DNA of 64,000 nucleotides from an uncultured Clostridia bacterium (GCA_944380765.1 CALWIO010000001.1:62001-126000), one strand, 5' to 3'; numbered from the stretch's first letter, positions 36,448-44,538 are shown. The notes: generated from the sequence alone by a model not told the origin. A program made the numbers and translations.

Positions 36448-38409
36448 ATGAACAACACTACCGTAAGCAAAAACAAAATTCTGTTTTCAAGAAAGGGCGA
36501 ACTGGTTGAGATTACGCCCTGCGGGGAAAACGCGATTCGTTTCCGCGCCTTTCCCGGCTGTAAAGTTACCGACCGCAATTTTACGCTTATGCCGCAGGAG
36601 GAGCAGGCGGAAATTTATGAGGATGAAAAATCCGTCACCATGGTCAACGGCAGTCTTACGCTTAAAATGTACCATGACGGAAAGGTTTTCTTTTTCCGTG
36701 ACGGGGTTAAAATTTTAGAAGAGCAGCCGGAACTGGCTTTCGGCAATCACATAAGAAATTACAAAAACTTAAGCAGCGGTATATGGGAAGCGAGAGTGAC
36801 CTTTATGCCCTGCGAGGGCGAGCGCTTTTACGGGCTGGGGCATGAGGCTACGGGCAGGCTTGACTTAAAGGGCTGCTCCTTTGACATAGTAAATGTAAAC
36901 GCCAAATGCACAATCCCCTATGTTTACTCCTCGCTGGGTTACGGTTTTCTGTGGAACAACCCGTCTCTGGGAAGGGCGGAGCTTTCCGCAAACAGAACCC
37001 GCTGGACAAGCTACGCTACCCGTCAGATTGACTATGTTGTAATAGCCGGCACGCCGAAAGAGGTAACCGGCACGCTCGCCGACCTTACCGGGCACGCTCC
37101 CGTTATGCCCCACTGGGCGACAGGCTTCTGGCAGAGCCGCCTGCGCTACGAAACGCAGGAGGAACTGCTTGAAACGGCAAGGCGTTATCACAGAGAGGGT
37201 ATTCCCCTTTCGGTTATAATAGCCGACTATTTTCACTGGACGGAACAGGGCGATTACCGCTTTGACCCCAAATACTGGCCCGATGTTAAGGCTATGACCG
37301 AGGAACTTGACAAAATGGGCACGAAGCTTGTGGTTTCGGTGTGGCCCACCGTGAACGAGAACAGCGAAAACTACCGTCCTATGTCGGACGGCAATATGCT
37401 GGTCAGGACAGCAAAGAGCAGCGACCGGGTATTCAACTTCTACGGCTGGCAGGCGGTTATTGACGCCACCAATCCCGAAACACGCAGATATGTTTTCGGC
37501 AGGCTGAAAGAAAACTACATTGACAACGGCGTTTACGCCTTATGGTTCGACGAGGCGGAGCCGGAAATATACCCGGTTGATTTTGACAATCTTCTGTTCT
37601 ATGAGGGCAGGGGCGATGAGGTTGCCCTGCTTTATCCCTATTACTACTCGCAGATGGCATACGACGGCTTTAAGGCTATGGGGCGCGACGATATTGTTAC
37701 GCTTACGAGGTGCGCCTACACGGGCAGCCAGAAATTCGGCGCTCTTGTATGGTCGGGAGATATTCCCTCGACCTTTGAGAGCCTTGCTCAGCAGGTCAAG
37801 GCGGGACTTAATATGTCGATGTGCGGCATACCCTGGTGGAACACGGACATAGGCGGTTTTTACGGCGGCGACACCCAAAGCGAGGATTTCCGCGAGCTGA
37901 TTGTGCGCTGGTTCCAGTACGGAGTGTTCTGCCCCGTTATGCGTGTTCACGGCAACCGCTGCCGTCACGGTAAACAGACCGAGGGAATAAAAGAGCCTTC
38001 CGGCGACCCCAACGAGATATGGAGCTTCGGCGAGGAAAACTATAAAATTCTCAAAGACCTTGTTATGCTGCGCGAAAGGCTGCGCCCGTATATTGAAGAG
38101 CAGATGAAAATCGCCTCTCAAAAGGGATACCCCGTTATGCGCCCGATGTTTTTTGACTTTCCCGAGGACGAAAAATGCTACACTCTCGGCGAGCAGTATA
38201 TGTTCGGCGGCGACATTCTTTTTGCCCCCGTTGTGAACAAGGGGCAGACCGAAAAGACCGTTTATCTTCCGGAAGGCGAATGGATACGCGCCACAGACGG
38301 CAGGGAGTATCAGGGCGGAGAATTTGAGTTTGAAGTGCCCAAAGACGAGTTCCTTGCTTTTGTAAGAAAGGGCGCAAAAGTAATTTCGGCTTTTTTACCT
38401 CAAATTTAA
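36448..38409 (+). CDS. Glycoside hydrolase family 31 enzyme (alpha-xylosidase/alpha-glucosidase-like)
   Basis: 653 residues. The N-terminal beta-sandwich (about 1-215) has FYGLGHEATGRLDLKG; the barrel starts ATGFWQSRLRYETQEELLE. The probable nucleophile is D368 in LWFDEAEPE and the acid/base D438 in VWSGDIPSTFESL, followed by GIPWWNTDIGGFYGG and RVHGNR. The WFDEAEPE form is closer to xylosidase-like GH31 members than to the WxDMNE alpha-glucosidases. There is no signal peptide. GGGGAGGACATT precedes the ATG, 18 bases after fhs. Substrate unknown; likely xyloglucan or alpha-linked oligosaccharides. Confidence 0.9.
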   Translation: MNNTTVSKNKILFSRKGELVEITPCGENAIRFRAFPGCKVTDRNFTLMPQEEQAEIYEDEKSVTMVNGSLTLKMYHDGKVFFFRDGVKILEEQPELAFGNHIRNYKNLSSGIWEARVTFMPCEGERFYGLGHEATGRLDLKGCSFDIVNVNAKCTIPYVYSSLGYGFLWNNPSLGRAELSANRTRWTSYATRQIDYVVIAGTPKEVTGTLADLTGHAPVMPHWATGFWQSRLRYETQEELLETARRYHREGIPLSVIIADYFHWTEQGDYRFDPKYWPDVKAMTEELDKMGTKLVVSVWPTVNENSENYRPMSDGNMLVRTAKSSDRVFNFYGWQAVIDATNPETRRYVFGRLKENYIDNGVYALWFDEAEPEIYPVDFDNLLFYEGRGDEVALLYPYYYSQMAYDGFKAMGRDDIVTLTRCAYTGSQKFGALVWSGDIPSTFESLAQQVKAGLNMSMCGIPWWNTDIGGFYGGDTQSEDFRELIVRWFQYGVFCPVMRVHGNRCRHGKQTEGIKEPSGDPNEIWSFGEENYKILKDLVMLRERLRPYIEEQMKIASQKGYPVMRPMFFDFPEDEKCYTLGEQYMFGGDILFAPVVNKGQTEKTVYLPEGEWIRATDGREYQGGEFEFEVPKDEFLAFVRKGAKVISAFLPQI

Positions 38410-38427
38410 AATATAGGATGATTGTTT

Positions 38428-39342
38428 ATGGAAAACATTATTGAAATTGACGGCCTTAACAAGAGTTTCGGCAGTTTAAAGGCTGTGCATAATCTGAACT
38501 TCCGCGTCAAGGAGGGCGAGCTTTTCGCCTTTTTAGGCATAAACGGAGCCGGAAAATCGACAACCATCAACATAATGTGCGGTCAGCTTTCAAAAAACAG
38601 CGGCAAGGTGAAAATCGACGGCGCCGACCTTGACAAAAACGCCAACCGTATTAAAAGGTCTCTCGGCGTTGTCTTTCAGAACTCGGTGCTTGACTCGCCT
38701 TTGAGCGTGTATGACAACCTTGAAAGCCGTGCCGCGCTTTACGGCATTACCGGCAGAGCTTTTAAAAACAGACTTTCGGAGCTTTCAAAGCTGCTTGATT
38801 TGGAAGACCTTTTGAAAAGACCTGTGGGCAAGCTGTCCGGCGGTCAGAGAAGACGGGCGGACATAGCGAGGGCCTTGCTGCACCGTCCGAAAATCCTTAT
38901 TCTTGACGAGCCTACCACAGGGCTTGACCCGCAGACAAGGAAAAATATCTGGGACATTATCTCAAAACTCAGAAAAGAGGAAAATATGACGGTTTTCCTT
39001 ACAACTCACTATATGGAGGAAGCCGCCGAAGCCGACTATGTGGTAATTATCGACAGGGGCGAGATTTCAGCCGAGGGAACTCCCTTGCAGCTTAAAAACG
39101 CTTATACGGGCGACTTTATTACCCTGTACGGCATAAGCGAGGACACGGTAAAGGAACTGGGGCTTTCCTATGAGCCTCTGCGTGACGCTTTCCGGGTTTC
39201 GGTGCCCGACACCGCCGCCGCTACCGCTCTTATAACAAAACGCCCGGATATTTTTAAGGACTATGAAATTACAAAGGGAAAAATGGACGATGTTTTTCTT
39301 GCGGTTACAGGCAAAAAGCTCTCCGGAGGTGAAAACAGATGA
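38428..39342 (+). CDS. ABC transporter ATP-binding protein (DrrA/NatA type)
   Basis: 304 residues. Walker A is GINGAGKST, signature LSGGQRRRADIARAL, Walker B ILILDEPTTGLDP, then H-loop TTHYMEEA. A C-terminal extension of about 80 residues is typical of export-type ATPases. With the following ABC-2 permease it forms an exporter, possibly for a drug, peptide or glycan precursor. The ATG at 38428 follows AGGATG; the TTG at 38422 is less likely. It overlaps the permease by four bases. Confidence 0.93.
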   Translation: MENIIEIDGLNKSFGSLKAVHNLNFRVKEGELFAFLGINGAGKSTTINIMCGQLSKNSGKVKIDGADLDKNANRIKRSLGVVFQNSVLDSPLSVYDNLESRAALYGITGRAFKNRLSELSKLLDLEDLLKRPVGKLSGGQRRRADIARALLHRPKILILDEPTTGLDPQTRKNIWDIISKLRKEENMTVFLTTHYMEEAAEADYVVIIDRGEISAEGTPLQLKNAYTGDFITLYGISEDTVKELGLSYEPLRDAFRVSVPDTAAATALITKRPDIFKDYEITKGKMDDVFLAVTGKKLSGGENR

Positions 39343-40235
39343 TGACGGTGTTTATTCTTATCAAGCGCAATATCAAGCTGTTCTTCAAGGACAAGGGAAT
39401 GTTTTTCACCTCGCTTGTCACACCCGCGATACTGCTTGTGCTTTATACCACATTTTTGGGAAATGTTTACCGCGACACATTCACCTCGGCTATACCCGAA
39501 ATGTTTATGCCCGATGAGAAGCTTATTGACGCTCTTGTAGGCGGTCAGCTTATCTCGTCAATTCTCGCGGTTTCAGGTATAACGGTCGCTTTTTGTTCGG
39601 GTTTTCTTTCGGTGCAGGACAAGGTTAACTCCTCTGTAAAAGACCTTTTGATTTCGCCTGTCGGCAAATCCGTTCTGGCGCTCAGCTATTTTGCCGCGAA
39701 CCTTATTTCCACGCTGCTGGTATGCTTCACGGCGCTTCTTATATGTCTTGCCTATATCGGCGCGGTCGGTTTTTATATGTCCGTTTCAGATGTGCTGTTT
39801 TTAGCGCTTGATATTTTTATACTGGTTCTTTTCGGGACCGCGCTCTCGTCAATAATAAACTTCTTTTTGTCAACTCAGGGGCAGATTTCGGCGGTCGGAG
39901 CGATTATCAGCGCAGGCTACGGATTTATATGCGGAGCCTATATGCCGATTTCGTCTTTCAGCGACTCGCTTCAAAAGGTTATCTCGTTTATGCCCGGAAC
40001 CTACGGCACATCTCTTGTGCGCAACCACTCGCTTGCGGGCGTGCTGTCTAAAATGCAGAATGAAGGAGTGCCGGAACAGGTTATAGAGTCGCTCAAAGAC
40101 TCCCTTGACTGCAACCTTTATTTCTTCGGCGAAGCGGTCGATACAGGCGTAATGTACGCAATACTTGCGGGGTCGGCGGCGGTTTTAATCGCCGTTTACA
40201 TCATTCTCAACGCCCTTAAAAAGAAAGCTGTGTAA
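39339..40235 (+). CDS. ABC-2 type transporter permease
   Basis: 298 residues, six membrane helices with a large first outer loop (about 45-75), matching the ABC2_membrane pattern (LLISPVGKSVLALSYFAANLISTLL, GFICGAYMPISSFSDSLQKVISFMPGTYG). It partners with the ATPase immediately upstream (ATGA overlap). Exporter substrate unknown. It is the last gene of the six-gene operon and is followed by a strong terminator. Confidence 0.92.
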   Translation: MMTVFILIKRNIKLFFKDKGMFFTSLVTPAILLVLYTTFLGNVYRDTFTSAIPEMFMPDEKLIDALVGGQLISSILAVSGITVAFCSGFLSVQDKVNSSVKDLLISPVGKSVLALSYFAANLISTLLVCFTALLICLAYIGAVGFYMSVSDVLFLALDIFILVLFGTALSSIINFFLSTQGQISAVGAIISAGYGFICGAYMPISSFSDSLQKVISFMPGTYGTSLVRNHSLAGVLSKMQNEGVPEQVIESLKDSLDCNLYFFGEAVDTGVMYAILAGSAAVLIAVYIILNALKKKAV

Positions 40236-40243
40236 ATTAAGGC

Positions 40244-40281
40244 AAAGCCGCCGGCTGTGTTTACAGCCGGCGGCTTTTTCG
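40244..40281. terminator. Terminator ending the kinase/fhs/GH31/ABC operon
   Basis: Perfect 15-base arms (40244-40258 and 40263-40277; core GCCGCCGGCTG) around a GTTT loop, T-rich on the plus exit. It also faces the end of the convergent hypothetical gene. Confidence 0.85.
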
Positions 40282-40297
40282 TTTATACGTCAGGATT

Positions 40298-41026
40298 TCA
40301 GCCGCCGTTTTTCAGAGCGTAAACATAAGGCTCGTCAAAATCCTCAAACTCCTTATACTCCCCGTTTTCGTTGAAGGCTTCTTCGTCATAATCGGGAATA
40401 AACCACAGGTAGATATTGCCGTCTCTGTCAATAAACTCGGTGACCTTGTTTTCGTTAAAATACTGCTCGGTTTTGGAATATCCCTCTATTCTGGCGTCTG
40501 TCCAGATTTCTATGCCCGCCTTTTTGTTTAAAACCGTATAGGGCGGAAGCTCTTTAATCCTCACATATTCCTCGCGGTAATACTCAATTTTTGAATAATC
40601 CGCTGAAACGAGCACGGGCTTTTCGGCTTCAACATTTAAAATTCCGAAGCCTGTCTCGGCGGCAATCCACATTATTACAAAAAGCGTAAAAATTCCGACT
40701 GTTTTTAAAACGGGGTGCCTGCCCCCGGATTTTGAGCGTTCGGCGTCCTTTTTTACATAATAGTCCGCGCGCGACAGATATTTCATAAGCCCTTTCGGCT
40801 CTGTCGCCTTTTTGAAATATCTTTTCCTGAAAGGATAAGCTATCAGCATTAAAGGTATTGAAATGCCCAGCTCGCTTGTGAGCGCCTGCTTTTTAAAGCT
40901 TAGAAAAGCGTCGGTCCTGTTTAAACATTCAGCGTTTACAAGCTCAGACGGGCACCCGCATATCAGCTTAGGGTACGAAAAAAGCATATCCTTGCATATC
41001 CACATCTTGTCGCCCGCCGAAAACAT
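40298..41026 (-). CDS. Hypothetical membrane protein, family not recognised
   Basis: 242 residues. I recognise no family. It has a hydrophobic stretch at about 52-64 (LGISIPLMLIAYPF) and a clear membrane helix at about 110-130 (VGIFTLFVIMWIAAETGFGIL). An acidic, Tyr-rich outer or C-terminal part follows, with IYLWFIPDYDEE and many Glu near the end. No signal peptide. The ribosome site is weak (GAGAACGAA), so the start is uncertain; M8 is an alternative. It lies 14 bases after a frameshifted XRE regulator and was probably its operon partner. Confidence 0.55.
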   Translation of the reverse strand: MFSAGDKMWICKDMLFSYPKLICGCPSELVNAECLNRTDAFLSFKKQALTSELGISIPLMLIAYPFRKRYFKKATEPKGLMKYLSRADYYVKKDAERSKSGGRHPVLKTVGIFTLFVIMWIAAETGFGILNVEAEKPVLVSADYSKIEYYREEYVRIKELPPYTVLNKKAGIEIWTDARIEGYSKTEQYFNENKVTEFIDRDGNIYLWFIPDYDEEAFNENGEYKEFEDFDEPYVYALKNGG

Positions 41027-41040
41027 TTCGTTCTCAACGG

Positions 41041-41578
41041 TTACTGCCTGCCCGTTTTCAACGCCTTTGAGCGTATAATAGCATTTTGTGTATATAACCT
41101 GCCTTTTATCTGCTTGTCAGCCCATTTGGAAAAGCGCTTTATAAACCCGTACTGTATTTTCTCTTTTAAATTCTCCGGCGGCTCGCAAAGCTCCATAAGA
41201 TTCCCCAGACTCAGCGGCTCGGCATATACGCAGACGCTGTATGAACTTTTGTCCGCGTCCAGCCGCACACTTTTTTCTTCGCCGATGTCAAGGCTTACTA
41301 TCTGATTGTCTATATGAAAATGAAGCACGGCGCCGAAATCGTTTTTTACGGTAATACTCTTAAAATTATCGGAACAGACGGCAATCAGCTCCTCGGCGGT
41401 TGTTCCCAACAGCTCTGCAAGCCTTTGCAGAGTATCCATTCTCGGAATTGACTGCCCCGTTTTCCCACTTGGATACCGCCTTGTCCGACACTTCAAGAAT
41501 TTCGGCAAGCTCCCTCTGAGTCAGATTTTTCGCTTCTCTTAAAGAACATATTTTATTGCCGAATTTGTAGTTGTCCAT
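41041..41578 (-). pseudogene. XRE-family regulator interrupted by a single-base frameshift
   Basis: The N-terminal helix-turn-helix (MDNYKFGNKI...TQRELAEILEVSDKAVSKWENG) starts at 41578. The normal continuation QSIPRMDTLQRLAELLGTTAEEL is in the next frame. One extra base in a run of four C (G on the coding strand, 41455-41458) causes the shift; removing it gives one uninterrupted 178-codon protein (538 bases minus one, including the stop). The C-terminal domain (about 65-140) is beta-rich and unidentified. It is either a real inactivating mutation, phase variation in a short homopolymer, or a sequencing error. A good promoter lies upstream. Confidence 0.82.
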
Positions 41579-41595
41579 GTAATCACCCCGCAGAG

Positions 41596-41624
41596 ATTAT
41601 AGCAAAAAGCCTGCCCGCAAGCAA
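41596..41624 (-). promoter_or_regulatory. Promoter of the XRE regulator
   Basis: On the minus strand TTGCTT (41624-41619) and TATAAT (41601-41596) are 17 bases apart. The predicted start lies about 10 bases before the ATG, with GGGGTGATTAC as ribosome site. Confidence 0.68.
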
Positions 41625-41729
41625 CAAAGTCGGGGTAGAATAAAAGTAGAAATTGCCAAAGGCCGCAAAATCATATCAAAACAGTAGTTTACACTTATAC
41701 ATTTGATAGGCTACACCTTAAATTAAGCG

Positions 41730-42116
41730 TCAGGAATACGAATGAGGCATTAAATCTTTAAGCTTTACAACGGTTCCTTTATTATCAACAAGCACTTCGG
41801 TTTCCTGCGAATTTTTAAGCTGCATCATAAATTCACGGCAGGCGCCGCAGGGCGGCAGAACATTGCCTTTTTTATCCACGGCAACCACCATCTTAACCTC
41901 AATTTCTCCGTTAGTTATCATTGTTGAAACGGCGTTTCTTTCGGCACACATTCCAAGTGAACAGTCAGTATCAATACATACGCCTGTATAAATATTTCCC
42001 GTATTTGAAACAACGGCTGCGCCTACTCCGCCGGAACATATCTGTTCGCTGATTTTCTTTGGATTAACAGCTTTTTTAGCGCAATTATACAATGTTTCCC
42101 AATCCGTATTTTTCAT
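41730..42116 (-). CDS. Cytidine deaminase-like zinc hydrolase
   Basis: 128 residues, the size of tetrameric cytidine deaminases and blasticidin-S deaminases. Zinc ligands are C57, C90 and C93, with proton-shuttling E59 in MCAERNA and PPCGACREFM. Possible substrates are cytidine, deoxycytidine or a nucleoside antibiotic; sequence alone cannot decide. AGGTGATATT precedes the ATG, four bases after the kinase stop. It is the last gene of a four-gene AT-rich cluster. Confidence 0.88.
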   Translation of the reverse strand: MKNTDWETLYNCAKKAVNPKKISEQICSGGVGAAVVSNTGNIYTGVCIDTDCSLGMCAERNAVSTMITNGEIEVKMVVAVDKKGNVLPPCGACREFMMQLKNSQETEVLVDNKGTVVKLKDLMPHSYS

Positions 42117-42120
42117 AATA

Positions 42121-42606
42121 TCACCTATTTATATACCAAACATCCATTTCGCTTTTGCTTGGTTTTTCAAATTCGGACAACAGTTTATCCATTAAACCTT
42201 GATCTATATAAAAATCCGAACCACTGTTTTCTTCTTTGATTTTAATATTTCTTTTTTCAATTAACTGATGCCATCTCTCATCATCAATATCAATATAATG
42301 CCACTGGACATCAATACCTTGTTCAGAGAAATAATCAGTAATTTCACGGCGCTCTTGTTCAGTCCAAAAGCCCCAGTCTAAAATAACATTACATCCTGCT
42401 TTGACAATTTCAACAGCTTTTTTGGCAAGATAAATTTTTACTCTTTTTGCAAAAATGTTGTAAAATTCACCTTGCTCATTATTTATTAAATCAAAAGTCG
42501 CTTCGTCCGTTGACAATATAACAGCATTAATTTTTTCTTTAAGTTGTTTTGCATAGTAGGATTTTCCACTGCAAATCTTACCACAAACTGCAATTACTTT
42601 TGCCAT
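42121..42606 (-). CDS. Small P-loop kinase / ATP-binding protein
   Basis: 161 residues. Walker A is GKICSGKSYYA (9-19), then VILSTDEATFD with a likely catalytic Asp, VILDWGFWTEQERREI, and a lid-like segment with several basic residues (ERWHQLIEKRNIKI). It resembles COG0645-type or zeta-toxin/chloramphenicol-phosphotransferase-like kinases of about 160-190 residues, which phosphorylate nucleosides, sugars or antibiotics. The DNA is visibly AT-richer than flanking genes (one 60-base line at 42181 has 18 G/C). No antitoxin gene is next to it. Confidence 0.72.
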   Translation of the reverse strand: MAKVIAVCGKICSGKSYYAKQLKEKINAVILSTDEATFDLINNEQGEFYNIFAKRVKIYLAKKAVEIVKAGCNVILDWGFWTEQERREITDYFSEQGIDVQWHYIDIDDERWHQLIEKRNIKIKEENSGSDFYIDQGLMDKLLSEFEKPSKSEMDVWYINR

Positions 42607-42622
42607 AAATACTACCTTTTCA

Positions 42623-43075
42623 CTATTTTAAATATTTATTATCTATTAACCAGTCTAATATTACTTTTGCTCTGCTTTCGAGAGCCGGCAATTCGTCCTT
42701 TGAAAAACAGCCGAGTTTAAAGCTCTCGCCGTCTGTGATTTTTAAATCACCCGAAACATCATTTGCCATATACAGCGCAACAACACAATAGAGTTCATCG
42801 TCATTAGGATATTTAAAATAAAAATCTTCCCCCGAAAACACATTCAGCAAAGCAAAAGATTCTGCGTCTAAATTTGTTTCTTCCTTTAATTCTCTTTTTG
42901 CTGTTTCCTCTAAGGTTTCCCCCAGCTCCAAAGCTCCGCCGGGTATTCCCCAAGTATTTGTATCAGACCTTAAATTCAATAGTATTTTATTGTCTTTTAT
43001 AACAGCTATTGTTGCGCCTGCCGACAGAATCGGCGCGTGGCCGATATGCTTTCTCATTTCTGAAATATAACTCAT
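42623..43075 (-). CDS. NUDIX hydrolase
   Basis: 150 residues with a complete Nudix box GALELGETLEETAKRELKEET (G-x5-E-x7-RE-x2-EE). It starts with a short lead and ends with a helix. Substrates of the family are nucleoside diphosphate derivatives such as oxidised dNTPs or NDP-sugars; specificity is unknown. Its ATG overlaps the ASCH stop by four bases (ATGA), which supports co-translation. Confidence 0.92.
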   Translation of the reverse strand: MSYISEMRKHIGHAPILSAGATIAVIKDNKILLNLRSDTNTWGIPGGALELGETLEETAKRELKEETNLDAESFALLNVFSGEDFYFKYPNDDELYCVVALYMANDVSGDLKITDGESFKLGCFSKDELPALESRAKVILDWLIDNKYLK

Positions 43076-43431
43076 AAGCTGCCCTCCGGCTCCTCAATTT
43101 TCTTTATTTCAATTCCTAAAACGCCGTACTTTTTAATGTCGGCGGCAGAATAATATTCTTCCATATCGGTATAACTTGCAGTTGATACATTATTTTTATC
43201 ATATCCGCATTTAAGCAAGTCCGAATTATCATACAGTTCTTTAAAGCCGGCGAACCTATGTAAATCCGTGACGATTACCGGCAATGTATTTCCATTACTG
43301 TTTGAAAAAGCAATTTTATCGCCGGTATTTATCCTTTGGCGCTTTTCGTCATAAAGTCTTAACTCTATTGTTTTGGTGCCGTTTGCTATTTTCGCAAAGG
43401 AAGAATCGTTAAGTTTAGAATAATGCGTCAT
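43072..43431 (-). CDS. ASCH domain protein
   Basis: 119 residues, one ASCH fold: FAKIANGTKTIELRLYDEKRQRINTGDKIAFSN, then DLHRFAGFKELY and a C-terminal YGVLGIEIKKI strand. ASCH domains relate to PUA folds; some bind RNA, others are N4-acetylcytidine amidohydrolases (YqfB type). Residues T19 K20 and E23 of the KTIELR motif match the YqfB-like active-site region by eye. AAAGGATT precedes the ATG. It is the first gene of the ASCH-Nudix-kinase-deaminase operon. Confidence 0.85.
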   Translation of the reverse strand: MTHYSKLNDSSFAKIANGTKTIELRLYDEKRQRINTGDKIAFSNSNGNTLPVIVTDLHRFAGFKELYDNSDLLKCGYDKNNVSTASYTDMEEYYSAADIKKYGVLGIEIKKIEEPEGSL

Positions 43432-43469
43432 AATCCTTTACCGCCGTTTACCGAGGCTTAATTATTTTA

Positions 43470-43497
43470 ATTTTAACATATATCATACAAAAAACAA
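43470..43497 (-). promoter_or_regulatory. Promoter of the ASCH/Nudix/kinase/deaminase operon
   Basis: On the minus strand TTGTTT (43497-43492) and TAAAAT (43475-43470) are 16 bases apart, with TG-T directly before the -10. Confidence 0.55.
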
Positions 43498-43550
43498 GAA
43501 AAATATCATTTTCCGCAAAAGCTGAAAAAGTGATATTACAAATACAAATA

Positions 43551-43585
43551 TAAAAATAAAAAGGGCAGTTAATTGAACTGTCCTT
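43551..43585 (-). terminator. Terminator after tRNA-Gln
   Basis: AAGGACAGTT and AACTGCCCTT (minus strand) pair around CAATT with one A/C or G/T position, followed by TTTATTTTTA. Confidence 0.72.
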
Positions 43586-43590
43586 TTTAT

Positions 43591-43664
43591 TGGCAGAGGT
43601 ATGAGGATTCGAACCTCAAATAACGGAGTCAGAGTCCGGTGTGTTACCGTTACACTATACCTCT
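43591..43664 (-). tRNA. tRNA-Gln (anticodon CUG)
   Basis: A 74-base cloverleaf on the minus strand. Acceptor AGAGGTA/TACCTCT, discriminator G, encoded CCA. D arm GTGT/ACAC, anticodon loop CTCTGAC giving CTG (reads CAG), T arm TGAGG-TTCGAAT-CCTCA. The first anticodon-stem pair appears unpaired (C/T). It sits between the amidase gene and the AT-rich cluster, a common integration position for islands. Confidence 0.93.
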
Positions 43665-43768
43665 GTATTTACTTGCGCTTTTCGTAACGAGCAAGAGTCA
43701 TTATACATCAATAAAGCGAGCTTGTCAAGCCTTTTATCATTCATTTTCACGGCTTTTTTGCGCAAGGC

Positions 43769-43799
43769 AAAAAGAAGAACGGAGAGCTACTCCCCGTTC
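43769..43799 (-). terminator. Terminator overlapping the amidase stop codon
   Basis: GAACGGGGAG-TAG-CTCTCCGTTC on the minus strand places the TAG stop in the loop (arms of 10, one G/T), followed by TTCTTTTT. Confidence 0.7.
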
Positions 43800-44506
43800 A
43801 TTTCTTTTAAGGTCATTTCTATGCCGTCGGCAATCGCGAGGGCGTAGCTGTCGATTTTTTCGTCAAAATCGGCGTTGTCCTCTTTACTTGTTATAAACCC
43901 AATCTCCGCAAGGCAGGAGGGCATTTTTGTATTGCGGTTTATGTAATAATTGAGGTTGGCGCCGTCACGGTAGCCCGAATGTATGCCCCTGTTTGCGGAA
44001 ATTCCCGCCTTTTCAAGGCAGGCGAGCAGATTTTCGGCAAGGAGCAAATCGTCGGTCGGGCGCGAGCTGTGCACCCACATCTCCATACCCTTTCCGTTGG
44101 CGGTACTGCTGTTGCGGTGAATGGAAACAAACAGTGAGGCGCGCTCCTTGTTGGCGAGTTTACAGCGGTCTTCAAGCGAAATATCGCTGTCGTCGTCGCG
44201 CGTCATTACAACGGTATATCCCCGTTCTGTCAGAATATCGCGCACTTTAAGCGAAATTCTTAAATTATCGTCCTTTTCAAGCCGCTTGCCGCCCTCGCCG
44301 GTGGCGCCCGAGCTTGTGCCGCCGTGGCCTGGGTCAATGCAGACAACCTTTTCATCCGGCACAAAATTAAGCTGGCTTAAATAATATACCGTTTCCTCGC
44401 CTCCGACAAGTATCAGCGTTATAACGGCGCAGAAAGTTATTGAAAAAAGGGCTATTATGGGAAATATAAAATTTTTGCGTTTCTTATCTTTTTTTAGCGT
44501 TTTCAT
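43787..44506 (-). CDS. N-acetylmuramoyl-L-alanine amidase (Amidase_3)
   Basis: 239 residues. N-terminal membrane anchor or signal (about 12-32, FIFPIIALFSITFCAVITLILV), then an Amidase_3 zinc domain: VCIDPGHGG (His ligand), a Glu ligand in the KRLEKD segment, VSIHRNSS (His) and CLAEIGFITSKEDN with catalytic Glu. It cleaves the bond between MurNAc and the peptide stem, extracytoplasmically. It lies 32 bases after thyX; the spacing suggests co-transcription but no functional link. AAGGTAAAAT precedes the ATG. Confidence 0.92.
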   Translation of the reverse strand: MKTLKKDKKRKNFIFPIIALFSITFCAVITLILVGGEETVYYLSQLNFVPDEKVVCIDPGHGGTSSGATGEGGKRLEKDDNLRISLKVRDILTERGYTVVMTRDDDSDISLEDRCKLANKERASLFVSIHRNSSTANGKGMEMWVHSSRPTDDLLLAENLLACLEKAGISANRGIHSGYRDGANLNYYINRNTKMPSCLAEIGFITSKEDNADFDEKIDSYALAIADGIEMTLKEMNGE

Positions 44507-44538
44507 ATTTTACCTTAAATTCAGGCAGCCGAAAACCT

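Noticed and set aside
41674..41708. TATCAAA...TTTGATA inverted repeat after the deaminase gene
   Set aside because: Seven-base AT-rich arms 21 bases apart without a T run can occur by chance; no function can be supported.
42121..42606. Zeta-type toxin of a toxin-antitoxin system
   Set aside because: No small antitoxin partner is adjacent and the gene is coupled to metabolic enzymes.
41730..43664. Integrated mobile element with attachment site at tRNA-Gln
   Set aside because: No integrase, and no direct repeat of the tRNA 3' end was found on the other side; only composition suggests transfer.
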